Source of the DNA: Spinellus fusiger
Lineage: Eukaryota; Mucoromycota; Mucoromycetes; Mucorales; Phycomycetaceae
DNA length: 64,000 bases
Assembly (NCBI GenBank): GCA_025094145.1
Contig: JALLLS010000017.1
Coordinates: forward strand, 372,001 to 436,000
Direction: 5' to 3'
The stretch's first letter is position 1. Each line of letters opens with the position of its first letter. This document shows, one piece after another, positions 1 to 11,011 of this stretch. A program made the translations under genes and the position numbers. The notes beneath the pieces were generated by a model. The model had not been told where the DNA came from. It did no database searches and saw only the letters and a list, made by a program, of their open reading frames with translations.

Positions 1-364
1 ACAGGACCTCTGAGCCTACAATGGCAGCCTCTACATTCTCAAGACTGTATTGGCTGGTGATGTCTGCCAATGCCTTTAATTCACTATCAAATGTCTCTGG
101 ACGATCAATCCACAGACCCAGATAGAGATGGAGACCCACAGCCTGAGATGCCTGAAGTGCCAATGCACCTTGGTTGCAGACAGACAGAGAGAAGATACGA
201 AGGCGTTGTGTGTAGGGCTTGAGGGCACGGAAGTCATTGGTGATTTCCTCGAGACTGGGACACTTGGTCTGATCAATGCCATAGTCCAGTCCATAGAAAT
301 ACTGTGCATTCACGGTGGCTGCCACCACTGCAAAAGTAAGCGCTGTCCAACGAGAAAAGAGCAT
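1..364 (-). CDS. Secreted GH17 beta-1,3-glucanase, N-terminal part (gene runs off the left edge)
   Basis: The start codon is at 362-364. The first 20 or so residues (MLFSRWTALTFAVVAATVNA) form a typical signal peptide. The mature part begins YFYGLDYG, followed by a CPS segment, a DFRAL segment and a conserved pattern ending in a cysteine (RLRIFSLSVCNQ). This is the opening of a GH17 fold of the Bgl2/Scw type; the last residues in the window (VGSEVL) match the GH17 motif carrying the acid/base glutamate. Family members cut or remodel beta-1,3-glucan in the cell wall, so an extracellular wall role is inferred. No intron is seen in the 121 codons available. A TATA box lies 43 nt upstream. The C-terminal two thirds, including the nucleophile, lie outside the window. 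Confidence 0.85.
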   Translation of the reverse strand, partial: MLFSRWTALTFAVVAATVNAQYFYGLDYGIDQTKCPSLEEITNDFRALKPYTQRLRIFSLSVCNQGALALQASQAVGLHLYLGLWIDRPETFDSELKALADITSQYSLENVEAAIVGSEVL

Positions 365-406
365 TATGGGGACGTGTGGAGATTCCGTTTTGTTAATTCG
401 TCAGTG

Positions 407-414
407 CTTTTATA
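407..414 (-). promoter_or_regulatory. TATA box of the GH17 gene
   Basis: TATAAAAG on the minus strand, 43 nt upstream of the GH17 start codon. The same spacing (43-50 nt) is seen for at least three other genes in the window, which supports it being functional. Confidence 0.55.
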
Positions 415-772
415 CCCTTTCTCTCTCTCTCAGCACTGATCCCATACTCGGCTACTCTTCTTATTGTCCATTGGGTCGAATCCATCGACGCTTACTGGAT
501 GGGTTCCACAGCCGAACACTTTTTTTTTTCTTTTTCTTTTTTTCTTTTTTTCTTTTTCTTATTTTAAGCAGGCGACAGTCTTTCTTCATAAGCAACCCCC
601 TCCATTGACAACTAGCAGGCATTGTCGTGTGCTACCATGCAAAGGAGGAGTGACGTGGACATAAGGAGGACCCTTTCTATGTTTCTTTTCTTTTTTTCCT
701 TCTCTCTGCCAAAGACACTTTGCACTCTCTTTTTCTTATCCACTAAAAAAGTCCCTTGCTATCCAAACGAGT

Positions 773-1529
773 ATGCTCAATGCTTTAAAAAGGGCAGTCC
801 AAGCAAGGGGGTTCAGTCGCAGTCACTCTAATCTTCTAGACTACCTCACCCACTTCCCACTAAGAAATAACACTGAGCTTGGTCAACTCAAGTCTATGGT
901 AGAGTTCTATGGCCGATGGTTATTGACAGTAACAAGAATTACAGGTGAGGATGAAGTGTAGGCCTGCACTAAGACAGAAACCACCTCTCTACTCTGTACT
1001 GTGCTCTGTACTGTGCTCTGTACTGTGCTCTGTACTGTGCTCTATGCTCTCTACTCTATGCTCCCTACTCTCTACTCCATACTCTCCACTACACTAGACG
1101 GGGTTGCACTAGACCCTACCCCAGAGACAGACAGCCTATCAGAAGGTGCCTCTGTGGGCTCTGGTTCTTCCGAGGGTCCTGTAGATACACCCAGCATACA
1201 CTCCTCAGACTCTCCACACGTCTACTATGACCACCCACAAGTAATGACTCTACATTAGTATAGAAACAAGAAAATAAGAAAGAGAAAAAGAAAAAAAAAG
1301 GAAACTTGTGCTACTTAAAAACATCTCTTTCTTTTTCTTTTTTCTTCTTTTTCTCTAGTTCAGCCTGTGTTATGCTGCAGAGATTCCTACCAACAGTGTA
1401 TGGGAAGCAGAAGAAGGCACCGAGGAAGACGCTTCTACGTCATACTATCACACTGCACTGAGTGATGTCTATTCCACCTGTCTTGACCGTCCCCTCCCGT
1501 CCTGCGAAAAGAGAAAGACGCTTTGTTAG
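773..1529 (+). CDS. Unknown 161-residue protein, three exons
   Basis: Exons 773-944, 1098-1240 and 1359-1529 join in frame, with GTGAGG/GTAATG donors and CTAG/CTCTAG acceptors; the last has a strong pyrimidine tract. The N-terminus (MLNALKRAVQARGFSRSHSN) is basic and hydroxylated and could be a mitochondrial presequence. It is followed by a YGRWLL segment, then an acidic, Ser/Thr/Pro-rich stretch and a C-terminal half with many Tyr and Glu. I do not recognise a family. An upstream coding exon cannot be excluded. The gene is followed within 200 bp by SRP9 on the same strand. Confidence 0.45.
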
Positions 1530-1699
1530 TGTTGTCTGTTGTCTGTTGTCCAATGCATTCCACGTGGGGTGGGAGGCCAAATACATTGTCTGTTCATAGT
1601 ACGTCATGCTTCTTGTCACATGATTTGATGTCAAGGTGGCTCGACTGTTTTCCTCTTCTTTTTGTTCTTCTTTTCTGTTTTTCCACTCCAAGTTCTGTC

Positions 1700-2233
1700 A
1701 TGTATATCTGTCAGTGGGATGAGTTTCAAAAGGCGTGTGAGGAGCTCTATGTTCAGTCTCCAGACACTGTAGGTGCCATAGACATAGGGTGGACTCTTCT
1801 TTCTCTTTCTCTTTTCTTTCTCTTTTTAATCCTACTGCAATAGACACGGTATGTGAGTCAGTTCCGTCGTGTGGATGGAGAGTTGGTGCTCAAGGTCACT
1901 GACGATAGAACGGTAAGGGGGCTGTTACAGAGAGTCCAGGTGCTGATGGAGGGCGACAGGTGATCAAGTTCAAGACACAACAGGCGTCAGATTTAAAAAA
2001 GTTTATTCAGTTGAATGAGAGTCTTATGGTGTTGATGCAGAACAGACAAGCAGAAGAAGAACCCACAAAAGGTACCATTGAGCCCCACTCCACCCACAAG
2101 CAGCTGTAATAAAGCTGTACAAAGCTGTAATATAACCTTGCTCTCTTCTCCTATAGATGAGACTGCACCAATGATAAAGACAGTCACCACTGCACCTGCC
2201 AAGGGAAAGAAGAGCAAAAAGAGAAAGGCATAA
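1700..2233 (+). CDS. srp9: Signal recognition particle 9 kDa subunit (SRP9)
   Basis: Four exons (1700-1768, 1844-1912, 1960-2071, 2157-2233) give 108 residues, close to the family length. The order of features follows SRP9: an N-terminal W-x-E-F helix (WDEFQKACEELY), a strand with RYVSQFRRVDG, the segment LVLKVTDDRTVIKFKTQQA, and a helix with DLKKFIQLNESLMVLM. The C-terminus is a lysine-rich tail (KGKKSKKRKA). SRP9 pairs with SRP14 on the Alu domain of the SRP RNA and pauses translation while the nascent chain is delivered to the ER. All four exons join in phase. Ascomycete yeasts use the divergent Srp21 instead, so a recognisable SRP9 fits an early-diverging fungus. Confidence 0.88.
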
Positions 2234-2550
2234 ACAAAAAGAACAAGAGAAGAGAAAAAAGACTCTTCGTGTCTCCTCTTGGGGAAGTAGACTGGGACTG
2301 CTTTTTAGCTGCCTTTTTGTCCATCCAACATACCCCTTTCTTATTCTTTTTTTATTTATTTTTTAAAAACAAAACACACTCTGCTCCATCTACAAAACAA
2401 AACAAAACAAAAAAGGACTCTTGACTCATATAAACCACACTTGCAAAGATAGACACACCCCTTGATTGATTTTGTTGTATATATTTATTCGTTCTTTTCT
2501 ATTTCCTTTTTTCCAGGCTTAAAAAAGAGAAAGACAGTGAATAGATCTAT

Positions 2551-2983
2551 CTATTGCTGGTAAGACCAGACATTCTTGAGGTCTATGAAAGAAAAGAGAG
2601 TGAATCAACAGGGCGTTCCTCTTCTGTGACTAGTCTCCAACAATCACTTACAGCCATCCTGGGTAGCAAGACGGTTGAGAGCATCATCAGCCTCAGCCTC
2701 CTTGCGGATGAAACCACAGAAAGCGTAGGTGGAGAAGGTCTTTTGGAAACGACCTTCAGCGTCAACATCAGCCACGTTGATTTGGACAGAGGCGTGGTCC
2801 TTGGCTGTGATAAGACGGTTGGTGGCAGAGCTACACATGAACGCATCTTACAATTGAGTGCTCTTTTGTTCTTACACTGCACACTGCACACACACTGCAA
2901 ACAAAAGGGCGAGGAGAGAAGAAGAAAACTCACCACTTGCGGGGGATGTAAAGATCGACGAATTTGCCTTCAGAGTTCTCCAT
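2551..2983 (-). CDS. rps21: 40S ribosomal protein S21
   Basis: Exons from the start codon: 2934-2983, 2652-2830 and 2551-2582. The product is 86 residues: [16 protein letters not shown], then CSATNRLI and [15 protein letters not shown], then the core to LNRLATQDG, ending LKNVWSY plus two residues. This matches eukaryotic eS21 over its whole length, including the fungal NVWSY ending. That ending is recovered only when the third exon (32 nt, after a TTTCATAG acceptor) is used; reading through instead gives a stop four codons early. The protein sits on the 40S subunit. The 3' end faces SRP9 (convergent, about 320 bp apart). Confidence 0.92.
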
Positions 2984-3482
2984 TGTCAATGTTATTGCCT
3001 CAAGTGTAGCGAGAAAGAGAAAGAACTGCTGTCTGACCCAAAAGAATACAAAATATTTTTTCAAAAACTAAGCCACTGCTTGATGTGAATTCAATTCCAG
3101 TCTCCGATCGACTGAGACTCTCCTTTTGTGGTTTGAGGGAGAGGCTGACGACACAACAGCACAGTCCTACTCTATGACGCCATCCGTGGGTGACTGCTAT
3201 CCCTCTTTTCCTGTTCCTTCCTTCCCTCTCTCTCTCTTTCTTTCATTAGACTCCATGATGATTGGCTAGGCAATACTAAGCAATAGGGTGTCTTTATACA
3301 AGCAGTCTATTGTGTGTTGGTGGCGTGGTAATAGAAAGAAGAAATAATAATAAAAATAATAAAAATAACAAGAGGAGTGTGGGATGCTAGGTAAGTTGGC
3401 AGGAATGAACACTGCCACTGAGGGGTGTCTATAAAGAAAAAAAGAAAAAAAGAAAAAAAGAAAAAGGGGCCGTTCTACACAT

Positions 3483-4262
3483 TTATTGGGGATCAGCCAC
3501 AACGCCCACCTGAGCAGGACGAAGCACTCGGCCCTTGAGACTGTAGCCCTTCTTCTGCACAGAAAAGACAGTGCCGGGTTCCTTGTCAGGCATGGGGGCT
3601 TGGAACAGGGCCTGGTGTCTGTTGGGATCAAACACTTGATCCAGAGGGTCTTCTTGTTCCACACCGTGACGCTTCAATGTCTTTAGGAGTTCTGCTTCTG
3701 TCATGGACACACCCTTGTAGAGGTTGTTCAGCTGGTCCAGTGCCTTATTCTCTGCACTGCTGCCCTGAGAAGCATTCTCACGCAGCTCCACAGGAACAGC
3801 AGCCAGTGCCATACCGAGAATATCCACTGTGTCCAACAAGTCCTTGGCGAACTTCTGGATAGCAAACTCCTTGGCACTCGACACCTCTTTACGACTGCGT
3901 TCGCGGATATTCTCTTGATCTGCCAGACAGCGAAGATAGGCATCCTAACCACCCCCACCCAAAGGTGTGTAAGTGTGTGGAGCTCTTCACCCTGGTCAAG
4001 ACAGGCCCAACCTTACCTGCAGTTCAGCCAACTTTTTGTTCTTTTCAGCCAGTTCTTTGGTGAGTGGATCCACAGTGGCTGTCTCCTTCTCGTCCTCTTC
4101 TGCCTGGGGCTCCTTGGCCTGCTCCTTCTCCTCCTTGCCACCCTCAGTGTCAGTGGTCAGCTGGCGGACAGAGAGAGTCCAGCGGGGCGTCAGAGTGGAG
4201 AGGGCGAGGGGCTGTCGGGCAGAGGCAGCAGCAGAATGGCGCAGGGCAGCAAGACTGAACAT
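3483..4262 (-). CDS. mge1: Mitochondrial GrpE nucleotide-exchange factor (Mge1)
   Basis: Two exons (4017-4262 and 3483-3944) encode about 236 residues. The first 35-40 residues (MFSLAALRHSAAASARQPLA and on) are rich in Arg/Ser/Ala, as in a mitochondrial presequence. A charged linker with many Glu/Lys residues comes next, then the GrpE long helix (KELAEKNKKLAELQ, DAYLRCLADQENIRERS, FAKDLLDTVDILGMAL) and the C-terminal beta domain containing GVSMTE, FDPNRHQALFQ and GYSLKGRVLRPAQVGVV. It releases ADP from mitochondrial Hsp70 during import and folding. An in-frame Met five codons earlier (4277) is an alternative start. The first intron is short (about 70 nt) with a GTAAGG donor. Confidence 0.93.
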
Positions 4263-5026
4263 TGAAGAAAGAAACAAAATGAATCGAATGGAATTTGATG
4301 TTTTCCGAAATTCTTACCAGGCACAGGGAGGCTAGCTGTGACTTTGGACGAGTCTTTTTTTTTTTTTCCTTCTCTCTTCTTCTTTTTTCTTTCTTTTAAA
4401 GCCAGTAATGTGTCACACTAAGGAATTGTGGGTGGGTGAGTGGAGGAAGAGGAGGAATCAATGAGATGGCATGTTAGGAGTGGCCTGTGGATAAAAGAAT
4501 GTGTGTGTGTGTTGTAACTGTCTGCAGGTCATAAAGTGTAGAGGGGTCATGGAGATCTATCCATAACAACCAATGAAGTCAACACCTGCTACTGACGAGT
4601 GTTTCCATTAGCTGTCTCCCTTGCCATCCGTCCTCATCCAAAAAATATAGAATAAAAATAAAAAAGGAAAAAACCAAAGTGGGTAGATATAAGTTAGTTT
4701 TTTATTTTTATTATTATTTTATTTTATTTTTATTTTTATTATTATTTTATTATTATTATTATTATTTTTATTATTATTTTTATTTTTTTATTTTTATTTT
4801 TATTTTTATTTTCTTCATTTTCTTCATTTTCTCATATTTTCTTCATTTTTCAATCTTCACCCGCCACTCTACCTTCTTTTCCAAGTCAAAAGAAAAGAGA
4901 AAAAGAAAGAAAAAGAAAATAAAGACAACCAACAAGCCAAGAAAAAGAAAAGAGAAGAGAAGAAGTAAACAAAGAAAGAAAGAAACAACATCTCACAGGC
5001 GTCCATCTCTTAAAGACGTAATATCA
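4263..5026. repeat. Divergent mge1/TBL1 spacer with a TTA/TTATT low-complexity tract
   Basis: No gene is seen. From about 4696 to 4815 the plus strand is almost only T and A in TTA and TTATT units, followed by TTTTCTTCA units. A (GT) run lies near 4500. The spacer must hold the promoters of both flanking genes, but no clear TATA box was found for either. Confidence 0.7.
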
Positions 5027-7911
5027 ATGACACTAACCAGTGAAGAAGTCAACATTATTGTATACAGATACCTTCAAGAATCTGGTGAGTCATCTTTCAC
5101 TTGTTTCTGTCTGCTACACTATGCTACACTATGCTATACTATGCTATACCATGCTATACTATACTACACTACACTACACTATGCTATACTACACTATGCT
5201 ATACTATGCTACACTATACTATGCTACACTATACTATGCTACACTATACTATGCTATACTATACTACACCACACCACACTATACTATACTACACTACACC
5301 ACACCACACCACACTATACTACACTACACCACACCACACCACACTATACTACACTACACCACACCACACCACACTATACTACACTACACCACACCACACC
5401 ACACTATACTACACTTCATTAGACACACACACAAGCCCATCTCTGCTCAGAAACGCGACCTGTCTTTTTCTTCTTTTTTCTTCTTTTTTTTCTTCTTTCT
5501 TCTTCTTACCTCTACACTGCACTAGGGTTTCGCCATTCATCCTTTGCATTTCAATATGAGAGTCAGGTGCAAACATCAGCTTATCGTGATATCGAGATTC
5601 AACAAGGCATGCTTATCAATATTATCCATAAAGGACTTCAATTCATGGAAATTGAAACCCACATGAATGAGGTCAGTGGCAGCCATAGTCTATGGCTCAC
5701 TCTGTCTGACAGTCTATAGGATGGCGAGTTGATGGAGTGTAATGCTCCCTTTTCGCTTCTAAAACAGCACCAGTGCGACTTGACGGGGAAAGTCTATGAG
5801 TCTGCGGATGAAGCCCAAGGCACCCACACTTCCAATCCAAGCACAAAACGGCAGCGAAAAGAAGAAAAGAAAGCGCAAAAGGAACGTGAAAAGAGAGCAC
5901 GCAAAGATCTGGACGAGGCAGGTACAGGTACAGGCACAGGTACAGGTACTGGTGCAGGTACTAGTGCAAGTGCAGAGGCAGGGAGTGCAAATAGTACAGC
6001 CACCCTGTCGACACTGTCTCTACTGCCCACGTCCACAGCACCCATGTCTACTCATGCCAGCCACCCTTCTGCTACTGCTCATCCTATGCCTACTCATGCC
6101 TCTCTCCAGTCTCTCAATGGACACACCATCAAAGAAGAAGCCGAGAGTAAGTAGCTGTGTTTTCTCTCTCTTTTTCTCTCTCTTTCTTCTTTGGTGGAGA
6201 AGAAAGAGACAAGACACTCATCTAAGAAATATACCCTATAGCCTCCACCATAGAACCCACACAGTCCAAACCCCATACAGAAGGAACAAACCCCCATACT
6301 GTGATTGATCAGAAGGATGTGATTGTCCTAGAAGGCCACCAGAATGAAGTGTTTTCTTGTTCATGGAATCCTGTGCTTCCTAATCTACTGGCATCAGGGT
6401 AGGGCTTCCCGTCGTAGAAAGAGACCTTGCTTCAGAATGACTCATCTGCTTATAGTTCTGGAGATGCCACCGCTCGTTTCTGGCAGGTGCCTGATGAAGG
6501 GCCTGTGCCTGAGCCGATTGTTCTTAACCATCTTCCTAATCTGAATGATAACAAGGATGTCACGACTCTTGATTGGGATGTAAGTCCACTTTTTTGTCTC
6601 ATCCTGTGTCTCATCCTGTGTCTCATCCTGTCTCGAATGGCCTTGCTACCACCATTAGCCCTCAGGAACATTTCTTGCTACTGGCTCTTATGATGGTCAG
6701 GCACGTATATGGACACAAAAAGGTAGTTGGACAAGAGAGCGTGGGAGAGAAGGAGGAGGAGGAGGAGGAACTCAACTGCTTCTAGGCCAATTGCGGTTGG
6801 TGATGTCTCAACACAGAGGCCCCATCTTTTCATTAAAGTGGAATAGAAAGGGAGATCTTGTTCTCAGTGGCAGTGCAGACACAACAACCATTGTATGGGA
6901 TCCAGAGACAGGGGATATAAAACACCAGTTCAGTATGCATACTCGTAAGTGCACTGGTGTGATGTAGTGTAGTGTAGTGTAGTATATAGTGTAGTGTAGT
7001 GTAGTGTAGTGTATTGGTGCGCTGGTGGAGGAGACAGGAATAATCCCCCTGTACAGTAGCCATTCTGGATGTGGATTGGATGGACAATACTACCTTTGCT
7101 TCGTGTTCTTCTGACAAGACCATCTATGTCTGTCGCGTGGGGTCTTCCACTGCCCTCAAGAAATGGGTGGGCCATGAGGTACATTGAATGCGTCGACAAG
7201 ACATGAACAGGAAGACTAACGCCTGGTCCCTACAGGATGAAGTAAATGCAGTGCGTTGGGATCCTACAGGACAGTACCTTGCTTCTTGTTCTGATGACAT
7301 GACCACCAAGATATGGTCGCTGGCTTCAGATCAGCCTGTGCAGGTCATCAAGGGCCATCGACTACAGATCTATACATTGCAATGGGCACCCTACACGCCA
7401 TCAAAAGACGAGAGTGCACCACGGATATTGGCCACAGCTAGCTTTGATGCCACAGTGCGTCTGTGGGATGCTCTGACGGGCAGCTGTCTGCATGTGTTGA
7501 AGAACCATTCAGAGGCTGTTTACTCTATTTCTTTTAGTCCTGATGCACGTCTCTTGGCGACAGGCAGTTTTGATGAGGTGCTGAATGTGTGGTATGCCAA
7601 GGTAAGAAAGTGACTTTTAATGTTCCTCTTTCTTTCGACAAGCCGGACTTGGCATGAGAGTGTTGATGTTGATGTCGTTACTAATGCCGTTGCTAATGTC
7701 GTTGCTAGGATGGAACACTGCAAAAGACATTCAAGGCCAATGGTGGTATATTTGAGGTACATTTCAATAAGAATGGTGATAAGTTGGCCGCATGTACATC
7801 AAACAAACAGGCAAGTGACCTTTGATCAAGTGCAGTCCAATCTCATCTTTGTTTTCATTCTATTTTCTATGCATTTGTTTATAGCTGGTGATTTTGGATA
7901 TGAAATCATAA
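5027..7911 (+). CDS. TBL1/Sif2-like LisH and WD40 repeat protein
   Basis: Eleven exons: 5027-5084, 5526-5671, 5720-6146, 6242-6398, 6456-6579, 6659-6722, 6786-6944, 7060-7178, 7236-7601, 7709-7810, 7885-7911; 582 residues. The N-terminus (LTSEEVNIIVYRYLQESGF) is a LisH motif followed by the GLQFMEIETHMNEDG segment typical of TBL1/TBLR1. Then comes a Lys/Glu-rich linker with a Thr-Gly repeat, and seven or eight WD40 blades ending in the propeller's closing strand (NKQLVILDMKS). Family members are core subunits of SMRT/NCoR- or Set3C-type histone deacetylase corepressors in the nucleus. Intron 1 (442 nt) is filled by a satellite. Intron 10 has a GC donor (CAG, then GCAAGT, at 7811), the only choice that reaches the conserved ending. 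Confidence 0.9.
5108..5414 (+). repeat. Composite satellite filling intron 1 of the TBL1-like gene
   Basis: First about 150 bp of CTATG/CTACA pentamer variants, then near-identical copies of a roughly 40-bp unit made of CTACACC and CACACC pieces. It has few G residues on the plus strand, so the intron transcript is a C/A/U-rich array. It makes this intron about five times the local median length. Confidence 0.8.
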
Positions 7912-8428
7912 TTCTTTACCTAATGTCCCAAACATCCTCAAACTGTCTATTTACACTCACACTCACTCACACTCACACTCACATCTATGTCTACTCCACA
8001 CAAGCAAAGCATATATCTTCTATAGTCACCTGTCTTTTTTTTTTCTTTCTTTTTTCTTGTTTTGTAGACACTCTAAAAAACACACACACACACACACTAT
8101 ACACCTAAAAACACACCTAAAAACACGCTCACTACACACCTAAAACACGCTCACTACACACCTAAAAACACGCTCACTACACACCTAAAAACACGCTCAC
8201 TACACACCTAAAAACACGCTCACTACACACCTAAAAACACGCTCACATCTATAGTCTTTTCTTTTCTTCTTCCTTGTCTCTTCCTTGTGATGCTGCTTAA
8301 AATGGTGTTGTGCAAATACGCTTGTTGTTTTGTTATTTCCATTTATTGTTTTCATGTTGATGACCCACTCTTTATTTATTTTGCATTATTATATCTCTGT
8401 GAGAAACCCACATACACTCCACTAGAAC
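7912..8428. repeat. Intergenic spacer with a 23-bp minisatellite (about 8099-8246)
   Basis: Between the 3' ends of the TBL1-like and oxysterol-binding genes. After (CACTCA) and (CA) runs near 7950-8095, a unit of about 23 bp (ACACACCTAAAAACACGCTC plus ACT) recurs six to seven times with little variation. No ORF of note. Identical spacers are absent, so it is not a CRISPR array. Confidence 0.8.
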
Positions 8429-10142
8429 TTAGGCAGCAACCACAATCTGCTCTGCTGTCACAGTCTGCTCCTTGAGAGTGTCTTGTGCTGACAGTGGCAA
8501 GGGAGGTCGACTAAAGATCCATGTCTCCAACTCCTGCTGTGTTTGTCTGGGTTGAAGTCTATAGAAAGAAGCATAGACAAGAGGATGAGTTTCCAGTGAT
8601 AAATGTTAGTAGATCAACAAAAGAGAGTGTGTGTGTGTGTATGTTTTGGACTTGCGTTTTGGATCCTTTGAAGCAGTAATGACTGCCACGGGCAATAAAG
8701 AAGCGTGGCTGCCATTCCATTGTTTGTTTCTGACGTGTGCCTGCTTCTTGTCGCTGCCAATCTTCAATCCACTGCTTTTCATCCCGAGCAAGTTCCATGT
8801 CATTGGCCTTGATAGCAGCAGTGACCTTGGACCACAGTCTATACAATAGATCAATCACCCACGCCACTTGCTACTCTCTCCACTCTCTTGCTGAAACTGA
8901 CCTCTTGGATTCTCGCATTTCTTGGTCTTCTTCTGCATCCAGGTGTTTGAGAACAGGTGCACTGGCTGTTTTGACATCGAAGAAGAGTGTGGTCTGGGCA
9001 TTGGTTTTCTTGGGTGAATGGATGAATATCTGGTGGTTCCATGTGCCTGATAATTCATAAAGGACTTGCTGTGTGGATTCTCGTTTGATTTTTCCTACAA
9101 TGCCGTGGTAGTGGCCTGAAAAGACACCCTACGAGAAGGATAAGGAAGGATAAGGATGTAGGGAATGGAGGATCCGTGCGTTGTTACAAGTCTTGTCTAT
9201 CCATAGCACTACTTATAATCCATCATAGAGGTAGCCTACCTTTGTTTTGAATTCAACCTCACATACCAGATCAGTAGAGGCACATCGAATAGTAGCACGG
9301 TCCCCAAGCTCCATGATCATTTTACCAACTATACTCCAATGTAAGAAGCACTCTGCTGTGCTCTACTCTATTCCACTTACATAGAATGCCACGAGCATAC
9401 ACATTGGGACTGGTAATATCATAGACTTCTTTATGGTGTTCAAGATGAATACGCGTATACCCCTGCATCATGGAAGCCACACTATTGCCTAGGAAGCGTG
9501 CCTTTGGATGGATTTCTCCTTCAATGTGGATACCATTCTCAGGACTGCCAAAGTAATAGGCAGAGATGGGAGGGTGGTGGGACATCTGTTCTGCAATGTA
9601 ATAGGCCTTGGTGGTGTCGCTGAACTGCCATTGACAGCGAAAGAACTCCCCAAGCACTGGATTGTAAGGCTTCTTGACACCCTAACACCCATCCATGGAA
9701 ACAAGATGAAGAGATAAGACAGCAGAGTAGAATAGACTGTACCTTTGGCTTGACATGCCATCCGGACATAAAATAGCGCACAATCTCCACAAATCTCTCC
9801 ACTGGATCTTGCTTGGCTTTGGCACTAGGCATGAAAGAAACAGTCAGCCAAAAAAGAAGAAAAAAAGAAAAAAAAAAGAAAAAAGAGAGAGAGAATGCAT
9901 TCTACTCTAGTGTATACTCTCTTGCACTCTACACCTTACGCCAATAGAAGATCGGGGTGACTCATAAAGTCCGTGATTTTCTCGAGCATGCTGCGTGGCT
10001 CAAGCACAAAAGTAGGCAAGGCAACTCTCGACAGATCCATGTCTTTTCTCAATTGGCCAATGATGCCCATGATCATGTTCTTGGAGTTGTCTTCAAGCAC
10101 CTCCACACCTTCACTCTCCTCAGTAGGGGTTTTCTTGAACAT
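8429..10142 (-). CDS. Oxysterol-binding-protein-related lipid transfer protein (Osh6/Osh7 type)
   Basis: Seven exons from the start: 9940-10142, 9743-9824, 9381-9681, 9240-9328, 8902-9128, 8656-8838, 8429-8558; 404 residues, i.e. a bare ORD domain without PH or ankyrin parts. Key segments: DLSRVALPTFVLEPRSMLEK, HVKPKGVKKPYNPVLGE, the family signature EQMSHHPP near residue 128, PNVYARGILFGKMIMELGD and SGTWN. The order and wording match yeast Osh6/7 (ORP5/8 relatives), which exchange phosphatidylserine for PI4P at ER-plasma membrane contacts. Intron 6 has a GC donor (GCAAGT at 8655 downward), needed to reach the open ending with WIFSRPPLPL. A Met 19 codons upstream (10199) is an alternative start. 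Confidence 0.9.
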
Positions 10143-10545
10143 TATGCACAGAGAATATTTATATAGGATCTTTGTAGATAAGTTTATTCTCAAATCCAAG
10201 GCTATTTAAATAATTAAGTACAGTCCAAATCTATTCAACAAAATAAAGTGTCTAAAAAGGAGGGTCTGATCTTATCAACATCCCATCTGCACCCCAAGTT
10301 ACCCTCACCCCTCTCCCTTTAAAGAGCATGACATTTAAAGGAGCCCAGCGCTGCTGATACACTGGGCTCAAGAAATCCATTAGTGCGGGGGTTAGATGCG
10401 TGCTACTGTCACGTGATGCACTCGGATCCTACAGGCTCGGGATGAACCCACCACCCTTCTCTTCCTTTTCCCCCTCTTTTTCTTTTTTTTTTCTTTTTCT
10501 TCTTTTAACCCCCGTTGCCTTTTTGTTTCCCCTTGGACTGTCTCC
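10143..10545. other. Spacer upstream of the oxysterol-binding gene
   Basis: Holds the promoter of the minus-strand oxysterol-binding gene, with a TATATAAA-like stretch near 10156-10166, and a C/T-rich tract near 10450-10510. No convincing coding exon. Confidence 0.5.
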
Positions 10546-10975
10546 CTACACACTGTTTCCATTCTCAAGTCAAGAAAAAGAGCAGTCCAATAATACACAG
10601 CACCCACTCTACTCGTACTTTTTTATTTTTCCTTTCTTCTCTCTCTCTTTTCTCTTTATTCATGAGCATGTGTACCTCCTCCACACGAATGTCTGTCTCA
10701 TTAACAAGTGCTTCCACAAGGCCTAGACAACTGCTGCAGAAACCATAATAATAATAATAATAATAAAAGAAGAAAGAAAGAAGAAAGAAGAAAGAAGAAG
10801 AAAGAAAAAAGAAAAAAGAAACTCTCATTCCATGTGGGGTAGTGGCTCCATTGTTGAGTGTCTCCTGCACAGCCACAGCCACAGTAAAATGCTCTTGGCT
10901 GAGTGTCTTTATTTTCTGATAAAGTGGATTCAAGTCGTCGTCATCATCATCATCATCATCATCATCAAGAAAAAG
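10546..10975 (-). CDS. Possible small acidic protein, 5' end unresolved
   Basis: Three pieces look coding on the minus strand. About 10850-10975 encodes a run of Asp (GAT repeat) followed by LNPLYQKIKTLSQEHFTVAV and QETLNNG. 10676-10722 encodes LVEALVNETDIRVEE between a CTAG acceptor and a GTACAC donor. 10546-10563 encodes NGNSV plus a stop after a CTTGAG acceptor. The last two join in phase; the first junction does not have an obvious canonical donor, and no start codon lies upstream before the 3' end of argJ. The helical, heptad-like first segment hints at a small coiled-coil subunit, but I cannot name a family. Confidence 0.3.
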
Positions 10976-11011
10976 ACTAGTCCCTCTCTCTCTCTCTCAA
11001 AGGACTCTATT

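Noticed and set aside
4679..5422. 247-codon plus-strand open frame
   Set aside because: It runs through TTATT low-complexity DNA, the true first exon of the TBL1-like gene in another frame and the intron satellite; Tyr/Phe then Tyr/Thr/His runs are translation of repeats.
8099..8246. CRISPR-like direct repeats
   Set aside because: Units are contiguous without unique spacers, and the genome is eukaryotic.
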